64,000 nucleotides of DNA from positions 4,630,553 through 4,694,552 of the forward strand of contig OZ020520.1 of the NCBI GenBank assembly GCA_963971425.1, in the 5' to 3' direction. Source of the DNA: Bryoerythrophyllum caledonicum. Its lineage: Eukaryota > Streptophyta > Bryopsida > Pottiales > Pottiaceae. The position numbers and the translations under genes were made by a program. Below are positions 1-10,449 of this stretch, piece after piece. Below the pieces are notes generated by a model that saw only the letters and a list, made by a program, of their open reading frames with translations, searched no databases and was not told the DNA's origin. The stretch's first letter is position 1. Every line of letters begins with the position of its first letter.

Positions 1-197
1 TGAGCTCTAAATTTCTATGACCAGTTCGTACTAGATAAAGGCGGCTGCGATTCATGGTACAACATGACATCATCCTCAAAGGTGGCTAAAACTAGTTCTA
101 ACTTGAGCTGAAAGACCACCAGGCTATGAAAGATTAAAAGAGGGATTGAAACTTTGAGTCGGATTCGAAAGAGCTTTGTTTTGACTAGAAGACATAC

Positions 198-3068
198 CTG
201 GAGAAGTCCGCATCGGAAGAGGGAGGAAACTGGTAGAGAAGGCGTTTCAGCAGCTGCACTCCAACGTCTTTGTTGCGAGCGAATATGACCGCATTCGGAC
301 CGGCATCAAACGTGTAGGCAACCTGCAAAAGAATCATGCTGTCAGAAAATAATTAAAACAGAGGAAATACATCAATAAAAATGAGCTGAGGATTTCAAGT
401 ACTGAATCACACTTATCGAACACAAATTGTTATTTGTTATGCAAAACTAGATCAAGAACAAAAAAGGATCAACAAACAGTAGAATTGTTGAAGACCTGTG
501 GCTCTCCTGCATGGCGATTCCACCGCTCTACCAAGCCTATAAGTCTGCATAGGCCACCATGACCCACTTTTCAGATGCAACTCATGAAATGACAGCTGAG
601 GAGCTCAAGATCACCTCAAAATTGCATGGCAAGAAGAAAACTATGCTATTTAGAACTTGCCTGCGAGATGTATCGTTCAGATAGAATATTGGAGGGGACG
701 TATCCAGGCAAGTCGCATGAAACTGATTGCTATCTGCGCAGGTGATCTTCGCAAACTCTGCAAAATCCATGGAATTGATGGCCTTCTCCATCTGCTCAAT
801 TCGTTTTGGCACCACCTCCTAAACATCTCATAAAACATCAAATTTCGAGAATGAGTCTAGAATCGCAAATAAAACCTTACAAGTGACAACTCATTCACTT
901 CACACAAAAATTTGCTGTTTTTTCCACAAAGAACAATTAGAGGAAAAGAGAGTGTGTTCAGACCTCCGCTCGGAACTTGAGAAGAGGACTAGTACGGACG
1001 CTTTCTTGCATTCCAGCGGTGCTGCTGGTCTCCTTCTGACGAGAACTCACCTGCATCACCATACCATGTTATTTTCAGAGCGCTGATGATTTACAAAATG
1101 GTGATTTACAAAAATTTTAAAGGAATCAGTATTAAAATGGTGAGCAATTTACCACAGCGATGATAATCGCAAGGTCGTCCCAATGCGAGTGCTCTGCGAG
1201 CTGCGTTGCGATGCTGTCCCTCCCATCTGCCTCCTTTCCTTGCAAAGAAGGACGTCATCCGTCAATGCTACGCAAATAAGAATGAGCATTTAGAGTTCTT
1301 TCTCAAGTTCCCTGTAGTTTATGTAAGCTAAACCCCTCTATTTTCATTAAAAATAGCCTTCAATTAATCTGAAAATAAGCTCAGACTACCTGACCCATGT
1401 TCCATTTGACGAAACCGCCATAGAGACTACGACAGGCACTTCCGGATCCAAGCCTGCATTCACACAACACACGCTCAATACTCTCAAATGTCTACAAAAC
1501 CCTGAAACAGAAACAGACATAAAAAATTTAACATACCGTGCAATTGCTGAGAGTTCTCCTTCGTATTTCTCCTTCACTCCCATTAACTGAGCGAGAGCAT
1601 AGACTAACACGAAACGACAAACAGATAAGAATCGTACCAACATATTCACAAGGTAATCCATGAAATTAGAGTTGTTTGTAAATTCGCCTAAAGTTTCAAT
1701 AAGATGCCCCCTCTTTTAATAAACTCTACATAGTTCAAGGGAGAGAAAGGCACTCATAGTCATCAGGGTTGATCTCATGCGAACTCTTTTCAGATTAACA
1801 CAACTACTTGAGTTTAGATACCACCAGGCTCTTCCATTGATTGAATTGATCTCATAACTATTGAGAGTGAGGAAAAAGTAGCTTAATAATATAAAGAGGA
1901 TGTATCTTATATGCATCCCTCAGAGATGGCTACAACGACTTTGACTTGAGTTTAGAGACCACCAAGCTCTTCCATTCACTGAATTGGAGGATTGGAAAGG
2001 AGAGAGTAGTCAAAGAGGAGGTTGAAATCTTATTGAAATTGAAGCTCCTCACCTAAGCATGCGAAGCCTGCAGCTGAGGAAGCCAACCCTGCAGCAGTAG
2101 GGAAGTTATTCTCCGACGCAATATGAATGTGCAAAGTGCTCCACTCCTCCTTCTTAATCACCCTCCCAATCGACTCCACCTCCACGTCTGTGGCGCGCGC
2201 TCGCATCTCCCGCAAACAGTTCTTGTACCTCTCGCCCTCCACTGACACCTCCTGAAAGAGTTCAACATTCTCATCGCCAGACCTCAGAAAGAAAGCAAAA
2301 AACGCATCTTCAAAATCATCAGAAACACAACGAAGATGAAGAGAAAATTAAGGAAAAATCTGAGGGAAATTACAAGAACGGGCGATGAATCAAAGAGAAA
2401 CAACGGATCCATCTTTTCATCGGCAAACCCGGGAAACCCCAAAACCTCCGAATAAAACCCCGGAAAAGCAACAAAGCAGCAAACACATTGATTCCTATTT
2501 GAAAATTCGGGTAACATCTCGTAAAAATTAGGCGAACGAGTAATCCAATTTCCGATGAATTCGAGAGAGACAATAGGTTCATATTCCCATCGCCAAGCTC
2601 CCAAAAAACGTCCAAGAAATCGACAAAAAAATCCAAAAACATCAGCGAAAATCAGATAAAAATTACAGCGATGACTAATCCATGATCCGATGGAGTATAA
2701 TGAGAGAGAACGGAGCCACATTCTCATCGCCATACTCAGAGAACTAAAACATTCCCAAAACCCCAAAAAACATCTTAAAACCTCCGGAAAAAGCAACCGA
2801 AAATCTGATTAAAATGACAGCAACGAGCAATAATCCATGAACCGATTCCGACCTTCCCGTTGAGCCAGAGGCGGTCGGCTTGGAAGGCGGGGCCGGCGGC
2901 GACGGTGGTGGTGGCGGAGAGGTGCGCGGGGTCGAGCGTGACGCTGATGCTAGAATTGATGGGCAGGATGAGCTTCTCGTCGCGCTTGCCCCAGTACTTG
3001 ATCACGGCGATATTGCTGGGCGCGCGCGCCGTCTTCATCACCACCCACGCCTCGCTGGCCTGCCCCAT
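198..3068 (-). CDS. MVD: Diphosphomevalonate decarboxylase, exons 1-9 (3' end outside window)
   Basis: Catalyses ATP-dependent decarboxylation of mevalonate diphosphate to isopentenyl diphosphate, the last step of the cytosolic/peroxisomal mevalonate pathway. Exons on the minus strand: 3068-2853, 2251-2053, 1603-1537, 1453-1390, 1233-1153, 1050-964, 818-661, 544-496, 322-198; all phases join, giving about 348 codons of an expected 410-420. The N-terminus carries the family motif [15 protein letters not shown]; the GHMP ATP-binding loop [12 protein letters not shown] lies at residues 123-134; GSGSACRS, a WDDL segment, [10 protein letters not shown] and TFDAGPNAV follow in family order. The usual Gln before GSGSA reads Leu here, which may be real or a slightly misplaced acceptor at 1454. 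Intron 7 uses a GC donor (CAG|GCAAGT at 660). The last exon or exons should lie beyond base 1; positions 1-197 hold intron sequence including a shared intronic repeat. Confidence 0.95.
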
Positions 3069-3255
3069 TGCTGTCAGTCAATGCGAAGCGAGAATGCAAT
3101 GCAATGCGCGGGCGAAGTGTAGACGGACGAGCGAGCTGCGAGATCGGGAGATGGTCGCTCAGGTGATGCGCATTCTGCGACGCGTTGGTGGGATTTGTAC
3201 TTCTGTTGCGATGCCTACAAACTCGACGAAGAATGTGCTCCTGCTGTCTGCGGTT

Positions 3256-3484
3256 TCAGGGGAGGTTGCGCGGTCTTAAGGTGGAGAGCACGATTTCAGG
3301 GCAGATAGCACGGCTTTAGGGGAGACATCGCGGTTTTAGGGGGAGGTGACGCGGTCTTAAGGTGGGATGCGCGGTTTTGGGCAAATATCATGGCTTTAGG
3401 GGGGGGGGACATCGCGGTTTTAGGGGGAGGTGAGGCGGTTTTGGGGACGATGGTTCGGTTTTAGGAGAGGGGCGCGGTTATAGG
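3256..3484. repeat. Degenerate G-rich tandem repeat upstream of MVD
   Basis: About ten imperfect units built on a core like GCGGTTTTAGGGGGAGGTGA, each roughly 18-28 bp, start about 190 bp upstream of the MVD start codon. The run is strongly G-rich on the plus strand and includes a homopolymer of ten G near 3400. Whether it is regulatory cannot be told from sequence. Confidence 0.7.
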
Positions 3485-3549
3485 GTTTCCCTGGTGGGAG
3501 GTGATAATAACGTTTGCAGTGGTCACTTTTGGAACCTGTCCATGACTTC

Positions 3550-3878
3550 GAGCATCTCCACTCGGGGGCCTGGAAACCGGGGAAATATGGCTACCAAAAG
3601 AACCTGGAATGCAGGCCCGAAGTGACGCAGTCGGTGCAATCATGCACCACAGAACTGGGATTTTTTTTTAACCCTATGAAAGATTGTCATTGAAGGTCGT
3701 GCCCGGTGAAGTTTTCGAGGAGGCTGCCATAAAACTCAATTATCCCGTCTGGTTTAAAAAAAACGCCAAAAAAAATTGAGGTCTACAATTCCTCGGGCCC
3801 GCGGTGGACGGGCCATGCCACCCGGACCCCCCAAACCAGGTAGGTCTGCCGGGATGGGGGCCCGCGGTGGAGTTGCTC
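3550..3878. mobile_element. MITE with GAGCATCTCCAC-type termini, copy 1
   Basis: The left end GAGCATCTCCACTCGGGGGC and the reverse complement of the right end GAGCAACTCCACCGCGGGCC are clear imperfect inverted repeats 329 bp apart. The flanking triplets are TTC and TAA, so a target duplication is not intact. Terminal motif and size match the element at 4167-4650, which keeps its duplication. No coding capacity. Confidence 0.65.
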
Positions 3879-4166
3879 TAAACCTCTACATGATCAAGGC
3901 ATTTGAAAGGAACCTCTACTCAATTGATTAAAAACTGCCAAGATGAGTTTTTTGAAAATGTAACCATAAGCTCTTTTTCTAAACTTATATGAGATGATGT
4001 GTTGACAAAATTGTGAATTTTAACCGTACAGATTGGGAGACAAGTACAATTGAAGTGAAAAATTATGTATCTGGCAAGTACACTTGGTCCTTTAGGGTTT
4101 AAGACAATGATATCTAATTACATATAATTTTTTTTAATTTGTGTGAGTAAAGATTATAAAGAGTTA

Positions 4167-4650
4167 GAACATCTCCACTCCTAGCAGGGAAAAACCCATG
4201 CCAGGGCGGGGAACCAACGGAGAAGGCGGGGATTGAGAACCACAAAGAGGGTTTTTGTTGCACTGCAACAACAGCCAGAACTGGGTATCGAGGCTAGGGA
4301 AACGGTTTACTGCGGTGAGAAGCTGCGGGATGGTCTTGGTGGGAACAAACCTACCGCATGATGTCGCCCATCGTCTCTCGTGCCTCTCGCGAGGAAAAAC
4401 ATTGGTTGTGCATGTTTGAAAAAGCGGACGTTGCCGAAGGACAACACGTGCCGGTTCCTTATCAGTTGAAACCACGCACCAAAACCTTGGTGCTTACGGG
4501 AGATTGCAAGTTTTTTCTTGCTAAACGCACCAAATCCTTGGAAACAGTGCACCGATTCCCAGTTTTGCAGTCCCCGGTGTGAATCAATTTAATACTAAAA
4601 CCCCAAAACGGGTGATTCTACCAGTTCTTCGTCTCACTGTGGAGATGCTC
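4167..4650. mobile_element. PIF/Harbinger-like MITE, TTA target duplication
   Basis: A 484-bp element starts GAACATCTCCACTCC and ends GTGGAGATGCTC, which are inverted repeats. It is flanked on both sides by TTA (4164-4166 and 4651-4653), the TWA duplication expected for PIF/Harbinger. Short reading frames inside show no recognisable protein and are not called as genes. Confidence 0.75.
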
Positions 4651-4828
4651 TTATGCACGTAACCAACACCGCGCTGTGAAAATTAACGTCCAAGTTTGTG
4701 AAAAATGTTTTATGTGCTTTGATACACTACAAATTAAACAATTTTGATGCCAACCAGGAAGATTCTAAACTGTCCAGAGCATTCGATGAAATTTAAATTG
4801 AACTCCGAAAGGACAGAGAAGAGCATTA

Positions 4829-5403
4829 GGGTTGCTTCACACCAGGCCAAGTCGAGAGTCTGTCCATCAAAATTTCTGCCCAAACTATGGCGACAGTCCA
4901 AACTTTTGGATTAAAAAAAAACATTAAAATATATATATTGAAGCCTTTGGGCGGCTGTGGTGTGAAGCCTTAAAGCCCATGTCCAAAGTCCAAACCCCAT
5001 ATCATTATGCCAAAAAAAATTAGCCCGTAAAAATTAGCCAATAGAAATGAGCCAAAAAGATCAGCCAAAAAAAACAGCCAAAAAAAATCAGCCAAAAATT
5101 TTGGCGTCTTTCATCTAGCGGTCGAGATCTTGTCAGATTTTGATTATTTTATTGAATGAATCGACGGACTCTCGAAGGAAGTTTGGGTCGACTAAAAACG
5201 GCAACCAAAGTTATGCACAAGAGTCCGTCGCCTTGGCGCCAAAACTCTCCCAAAGTACTGCCATGTAGGCACATTGGAAGACGACGACCTTTCGACTTTG
5301 ACCTTTGGTGTGAAGGTCGAGAGGCCGGACTTTGGCCATTCAAGCAGTCTCATTGGTGGAAACCGGCGGACTCTCGACTCATGCCTTAGGTGTGAAGCGG
5401 CCC
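4829..5403. mobile_element. PIF/Harbinger-like MITE, GGG..GCTTCACAC family, copy 1
   Basis: This 575-bp element starts GGGTTGCTTCACAC and ends GTGTGAAGCGGCCC, flanked by TTA at 4826-4828 and 5404-5406. It has A-rich internal runs and CTCTCGA/TCGACT motifs near both ends. The copy at 5528-6064 shares ends and internal blocks, so this is a real family, non-autonomous and presumably moved by an unseen Harbinger transposase. Confidence 0.85.
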
Positions 5404-5527
5404 TTAAAGTGAAGTTGTGCCATGAACCTCAAATCCTAGTGCTCCAGTAATAGTAAAATGAAGACCAAAACATAAACCACTGAGTAATTAAATATTAACT
5501 TATCCTTGGACCCTAAAGGAACACTAA

Positions 5528-6064
5528 GGGTTGCTTCACACTTTGCCCAAGTCGAGTGACCCTCCGTCAAAATGAGTGGCCAAACTATGGCGAGAGGCCA
5601 AACTTCTTTGCCAAAAAAATACATTAAATAATATAGATTGAAGGTTTGGCCAGTCGTGGTGTGAAGCCCCGAAGCCAAAGTCCAAATTCCAAACCCCATA
5701 TCATATGCCAAAAAAAATCAGCCCAAAAAATTAGCCAATAAAAATTAGCCAAAAAAAATTAGCCAGAAAGAATCAGCCTCTTTCATCTAACCGTCCAGAT
5801 CTAGTCAGATTTTAATTATTTCATTTAGAAAATTGACGGACTCTCGATTGTAGTTTGGGTCCGCTCTAATGGGCGACCCAAGCTTTGCTCGAGAGGTCGT
5901 CGCTTTGGCGCCAAAACAGCCCAAAAGTGCTGCCATGTAGGACGACGGCCTTTGGAGTTTGGGCACAAGTGTGAAGGGCCAAAGTCCGGACTTTGGCCAT
6001 TCTAGTAATCTCATTGATGGAAATCGACGGTCACTCGACTTGGCCACCAAGTGTGAAGCGGCTC
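5528..6064. mobile_element. PIF/Harbinger-like MITE, GGG..GCTTCACAC family, copy 2
   Basis: A 537-bp element with ends GGGTTGCTTCACAC and GTGTGAAGCGGCTC, flanked by TAA at 5525-5527 and 6065-6067. It is the same family and relative orientation as 4829-5403; the gap between the two copies is 124 bp. The TTA versus TAA duplications of the two copies fit the TWA preference of PIF/Harbinger. Confidence 0.85.
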
Positions 6065-6230
6065 TAAGTTCTCAAGCCACTCGCTTTTGGAGTCAAAAGC
6101 ACAGAGTATATCACATACAACATCAGATGAGATCAGAGTTCCTCCATCAGATCAAATAATGGAAACATCTAACCATAGCGTAGTCTAACTAAATGAAACC
6201 TTGAAATAAAATTTCAGTCATATAATATCC

Positions 6231-6738
6231 TACGCTATGGTCAGTTTCGTACATAATTAATTCAAAATAGGCAATTATCCAAAATTTTAGAAATTTTAAG
6301 AGAGTTGTCGAAAATAAATAAATAACTCATTTCAGAAGTGTCTGAATATGTGTAAATTCTAGGCGGAATTGTTGAAATTAAATAAATTAAGCAAAAAAGA
6401 CATAGAATTAGATATTTGATGATAAAAATCAACCGAAATCATAATATAAGAAATGAATACAATTGAAAATTATGTTAAAAACATAAAAGAGAAAGTAAAC
6501 ACCACTATGGTTCAACTCTATGTTTAAATATCATTGGTGGAAAAATCAAGACCAGAACTGTTGGATGTCGAGTTGTCGCACTGTCAACATAATCCTCTTT
6601 TAAGCTGGTGCTGAAACTTTTGGAAACTTTTAGGTCCACTTGCCAAAATTGTAGCACATCATAATTCCCTGCTGAATCTAGTCATACAGAATAAATTAAT
6701 TAATTCAGCACACACCTCCCGAAACTGACCGTAGTGTA
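6231..6738. mobile_element. Inverted-repeat element, possible TA-inserting MITE
   Basis: TACGCTATGGTCAGTTTCG at 6231-6249 matches the reverse complement of 6720-6738 with two mismatches over 19 bp. If the outer TA on each side is the target duplication, the element is a 504-bp Tc1/mariner-type MITE. A third piece of the same sequence, ACCATAGCGTA, lies just upstream at 6171-6181 in inverted orientation. The interior is AT-rich without coding sequence. The superfamily is a guess. Confidence 0.6.
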
Positions 6739-7539
6739 CGGTATCTTGGACAAATTTCAAGTAGGGTCTTTTGAGGTGAAAGCTAGAGAATTATAATCAA
6801 CCTCAAATGAGTCCATTGAATCTTTGACTGGGAAGTAGAAGAGAATGAAGAGAAGGATCCCTAATCTTTAGAGTTAGAAATTTGATTGTTGGAGTTACAA
6901 AATCAATGGAATAAAGAATCAAATTTGCTACATATTGCCAAGGTTGCTTGTAGCATCATTGTGTCGATGTTGTGTTGTCTTATTGTATTGTGTCGTGACG
7001 GACCCTTGTCATGACATGATAGGGTCAATATAGGGTCTTTACTCCTAGGTAGGATAACTTAGTTACCTCGTTGTTGACGTGGCCATCATACATCTCAATG
7101 ACATCCTACGTGTATATGGTGGCTTTTACTTTTAGGGATGGATTGTTTACTCCGAGTGGTTAAATGTAATTGCACGTAGTATAAAATTGTATGTTTTGAT
7201 GAGACAGGGTTTGGACGGGAGTGAATGGGAGTGGACATGAGCGGACAAGATTAAACAAGAGCGGGCGGGAGTGTACGGGGGCAGATAGGAGGGCAACATG
7301 CCAAGGTTGGCCGCTCGGTCCTTGCTCATTAGTTGTTTTAAAAAAAAACACTCTCATTTTAATAAAATCACCCAATTGACGAGTACTAGGGCAGACAACT
7401 ATGAGTGCAATCGGGTTATGGCGGGCCACGCATCTTGCATTGAATGCCACCGAGCTCCAAACTATCTAGACCAAGGCCATGAAGGTTAGAGTCCTAGTGG
7501 CCATGCTCTAAAGAGAGCAGACTTTAGAGTCCCTCGGCC

Positions 7540-8100
7540 ACGTCCTTGAATTCACATACTGCAATGACAAATTTGCCTCCAAAACCATTGCAAACAAAAT
7601 AGATAAATATCAACCACTTATTGATGACATTATTGCACTTGGCTGGATAGTTGAGCCCTTATCGTCAATGCAACTGGAGCCAAAGCCACCATCTTCATCC
7701 CATCCATGACCACTCTAGAAAACTCATTTAATATCCCCATTACCTCAATACGTAAAACCTTAAATAATATAAATACCATTGCAACCTACCATGCTATGTC
7801 CATACTTCTTCACAAGCAAAAAACCAAAAACATCCAACCCCTCCCTAACTTACAAGATCCTCCATAAATCACTTGCACCACAAACCTTAATGCTTATGCC
7901 ATAAATTTTGGGTTTTATGCGTCTTGTGTCCTTGGATCCTTATTCTTGGTTACTTGTTACTTGTTTTAGTGTCTACCCTCGAGAGAAGAAAGTAGTTCCA
8001 TACCACTACCCTATGTTATGGAGACATGGGCTTTGAGGTGGAACGAATAGACACTTTATTCACACCGGCCTCCTTTAGGGACTGGCATTCTGCCAAGGGC
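7540..8100 (+). pseudogene. 5'-truncated non-LTR retrotransposon remnant
   Basis: Positions 7543-7866 encode, with one frameshift near 7665, a conserved C-terminal block (EFTYCNDKF...KYQPLIDDIIALGW...IPSM..LE) that also occurs in the remnant at 56185-56590. I recall this block from plant non-LTR reverse transcriptase proteins, downstream of the RT domain; its function is uncertain. A shared 3' tail follows (7975-8098, with GTGTCTACCCTCGAGAGA and CACTTTATTCACACCGGCCT). No RT domain is present here, as in a 5'-truncated copy. Confidence 0.65.
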
Positions 8101-8102
8101 AA

Positions 8103-8357
8103 ATTGACCCCCCCATTGGAAGTTACCCAAGGTGGCCACTAGGTGGTGGAGCCAAACCTAGCCCCTATTTTGTTTTTGGATGGGGACCTAATTATAGCAA
8201 GGAAGGATTCTAGAGAGTAAACGATGCCCATGGGCCCCAAATTTATCCAAAAAAATCCAAAAATAGCCTCCGGACCCCCCAAAATAAGAGGGCCAAAAAA
8301 ATGACCCCATGCAATTAAGACGGGGCCACCTCGGAAAACTCCCAACGAGGGGTCAAT
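8103..8357. mobile_element. MITE with ATTGACCCC termini, copy 1
   Basis: The left end ATTGACCCC and right end GGGGTCAAT are perfect 9-bp inverted repeats 255 bp apart. Internal blocks (CCCCTATTTT, CCAAAAAAATCCAAAAA, ACCTCGG) recur in the copy at 35904-36163. It lies immediately downstream of the retrotransposon tail. The superfamily is not assigned. Confidence 0.7.
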
Positions 8358-8737
8358 CTGCCCTGGGCCCATCGCACCACCTCTTCAATACCCAGCGTCC
8401 CTTGTCGAAGTATTTATTTTTCCAAATCGCGTAGTGTGAACAGCCCTTTAGAAGTGTGGATAAGGCCCACCTTCACACTACCTGATGGGACCTGAGACGT
8501 AGATAGTGTTCGGCATAATCTAATATGATCATAGATTGTCTGCATCGTTAAGCCCCCAAAACTTCATCACTCCAATACTCTCGAACACCTCGACGAAGCC
8601 AAGCCAGGTCGCACGAGCAAATTCATAACAAGTGAATTGTACACAATCATCCGCGACATTCTATGTCAAGCATCGATCGCCATCTCCATGGTCGCACATT
8701 GACGTGAATCCTGAATCCGCACAGGTCGCTGCCAACC

Positions 8738-9595
8738 ATGGCGGCCACAATGCAGAGATGCGCAATCACGACCTTCACCTCTTCACCTGGGTCTCTTACG
8801 TCGTCTTCTTCATCTTCTGTGCAGAGGACGAGCCTGCGATGGCCGCCGCGCGCCGGGGTTGTTGCTGTGAAGGCGACGCCGCCGCTGGTGACGACGGAGC
8901 AGGTGAGCGAGGCGGAAGTCGGCCAGCGCCAGGAGCTCTTCAACAAGATCGCGCCGATGTACGATGCGCTCAACGACTGGCTGAGCCTCGGGCAGCACCG
9001 CGTGTGGAAGCGCATGGCGGTGTCCTGGAGCGGCGCCAAGCGAGGAGATAACGCGCTCGACATCTGCTGCGGCAGCGGCGACGTGAGTTTCCTGCTCGCG
9101 GAGAAGGTGAAATCTCCCTCGGGGAGCGTCGTCGGGCTGGACTACGCGCAGGAGCAGTTGGATGTCGCCGCCCGGCGGGATTTCGCGTCCAAGGTCGATT
9201 GGCGCCTCGGGGACGCGCTCGCGCTGCCGTTTGAGGAGGACAGCTTCGACGCCGTGACGATGGCGTACGGGCTGCGGAACGTGGCGAGCGTGGCGATTGC
9301 GCTGGAGCAGATTCGGAGAGTGCTGAAGCCGGGGAAGAAGGCGGCGATTCTGGATTTCAACAGGAGTGAGACTGAGGAGGTGTTAGGGTTTCAAGGGTGG
9401 ATGCTGGATAATCTGGTCGTGCCGGTGGCGTCGCAGTTCGGGATGCAGGAGGAGTATGCGTATTTGAAGACATCGATTGCGCGGTTTCCGACGGGGAGGC
9501 AGCAGGAGAAGGTGGCGGGGGAGGTTGGATTTTCCCGGGCTGTGCATTATGAGCTTGCGGGAGGGCTCATGGGCGTCCTGGTGGTGACGAAATAA
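8738..9595 (+). CDS. menG: 2-phytyl-1,4-naphthoquinone methyltransferase, plastid (MenG/UbiE family)
   Basis: An S-adenosylmethionine-dependent methyltransferase predicted to methylate demethylphylloquinone in the final steps of phylloquinone (vitamin K1) synthesis in the plastid. The 285-codon frame is intact and uninterrupted. Residues 1-45 are Ser/Thr/Arg-rich and poor in acids (SLTSSSSSSVQR), fitting a transit peptide; the catalytic domain begins near 60. SAM motif I LDICCGSGD is at 108-116, the acidic loop GLDYA at 133-137, WRLGDALALPF at 155-165, and the UbiE/COQ5-type MAYGLRNV at 175-182; the C-terminus ends in a domain typical of the family (GLMGVLVVTK). The first ATG has a purine-poor but acceptable context (CAACCATGG). 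Mitochondrial COQ5 is the alternative, but the Ser-rich leader and overall similarity favour the plastid enzyme. No neighbour is functionally linked. Confidence 0.92.
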   Translation: MAATMQRCAITTFTSSPGSLTSSSSSSVQRTSLRWPPRAGVVAVKATPPLVTTEQVSEAEVGQRQELFNKIAPMYDALNDWLSLGQHRVWKRMAVSWSGAKRGDNALDICCGSGDVSFLLAEKVKSPSGSVVGLDYAQEQLDVAARRDFASKVDWRLGDALALPFEEDSFDAVTMAYGLRNVASVAIALEQIRRVLKPGKKAAILDFNRSETEEVLGFQGWMLDNLVVPVASQFGMQEEYAYLKTSIARFPTGRQQEKVAGEVGFSRAVHYELAGGLMGVLVVTK

Positions 9596-9699
9596 GGATT
9601 CCGAATCCACCATTCTTTCTTCAAATGACATTGCAACAGGGACTGCACGCATGTGATGGTGATGATTGCTGAGGTTCACAACTCAATTGCTTCTTCAGT

Positions 9700-10230
9700 T
9701 TGTTGAATGCCTGGCTCTCTCTCTCTAGAGGAATCCTGATCTGATTTTTAGAGCTCGCAGTGATTGCCTGGCTCTCTTCCTGTGACGAAATTCTGATCTG
9801 TTTGTTTGGTCTTTTCGGCAGCAAGGCTGAAGCTATTGACATCCGAGGTTAGCCGTATTTTGGTCTTTTGATGGTAGCAGAGCCTTGGACTGAGGATTGC
9901 TTCAGTTTTGAGCTTGCACTGACTGCCTGGCTCTCTTTTTCTGTAGAGAATTTTTGATCTGTTTGGTTAGGGAGTTTGAGACCATAGTTATCGGATGTTA
10001 CCCGTGTCTTTTTGTACATCTTATGGTAGTAACGAATTACATGGACTCGATAATGTTGCAACGTGAAGATTGTTGAGGTTTAGATTTCAATCGCTTCAGT
10101 TACTGTTTTTTTTTTGTTGAGAAATCGGATTCTAGCATAGCTTTCGGCTGAAGACTACTTGAGGTTACAGCATTCAGAGAATGCCTGGCTCCCCATCTAG
10201 AGAGAAATCTTGATGAGCTCTTTTGGTTAG
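9700..10230 (+). repeat. Four imperfect copies of a CT-rich motif in the menG 3' flank
   Basis: The phrase TGCCTGGCTCTC, followed by a short CT run, then AGAG-AAATTCTGATCTG and usually TTTGGTTAG, recurs near 9706, 9766, 9930 and 10180. Spacing is irregular (60, 164, 250 bp), so this is not a simple satellite; it looks like an old segmental amplification in or just after the 3' untranslated region. Confidence 0.6.
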
Positions 10231-10449
10231 CAAATTCGGGGTCATTGACCAAAAAAAAAGATCAGGATTGGCTTCTGATGACAGCAGGGTGTTGGGAATT
10301 GTTAGCAACCGTCATTGTTTGGTTCTAATTGGTTTGATCATGTCTTTTCTCGGCAGGGGGACGCGAAGTGAGTTGAGCTGCTGGAGCGGAATTGAGAAAC
10401 AGTTTTGCAAATATGAGAGGATTTGTCTCTTTTGGAACAGGTATTGATT

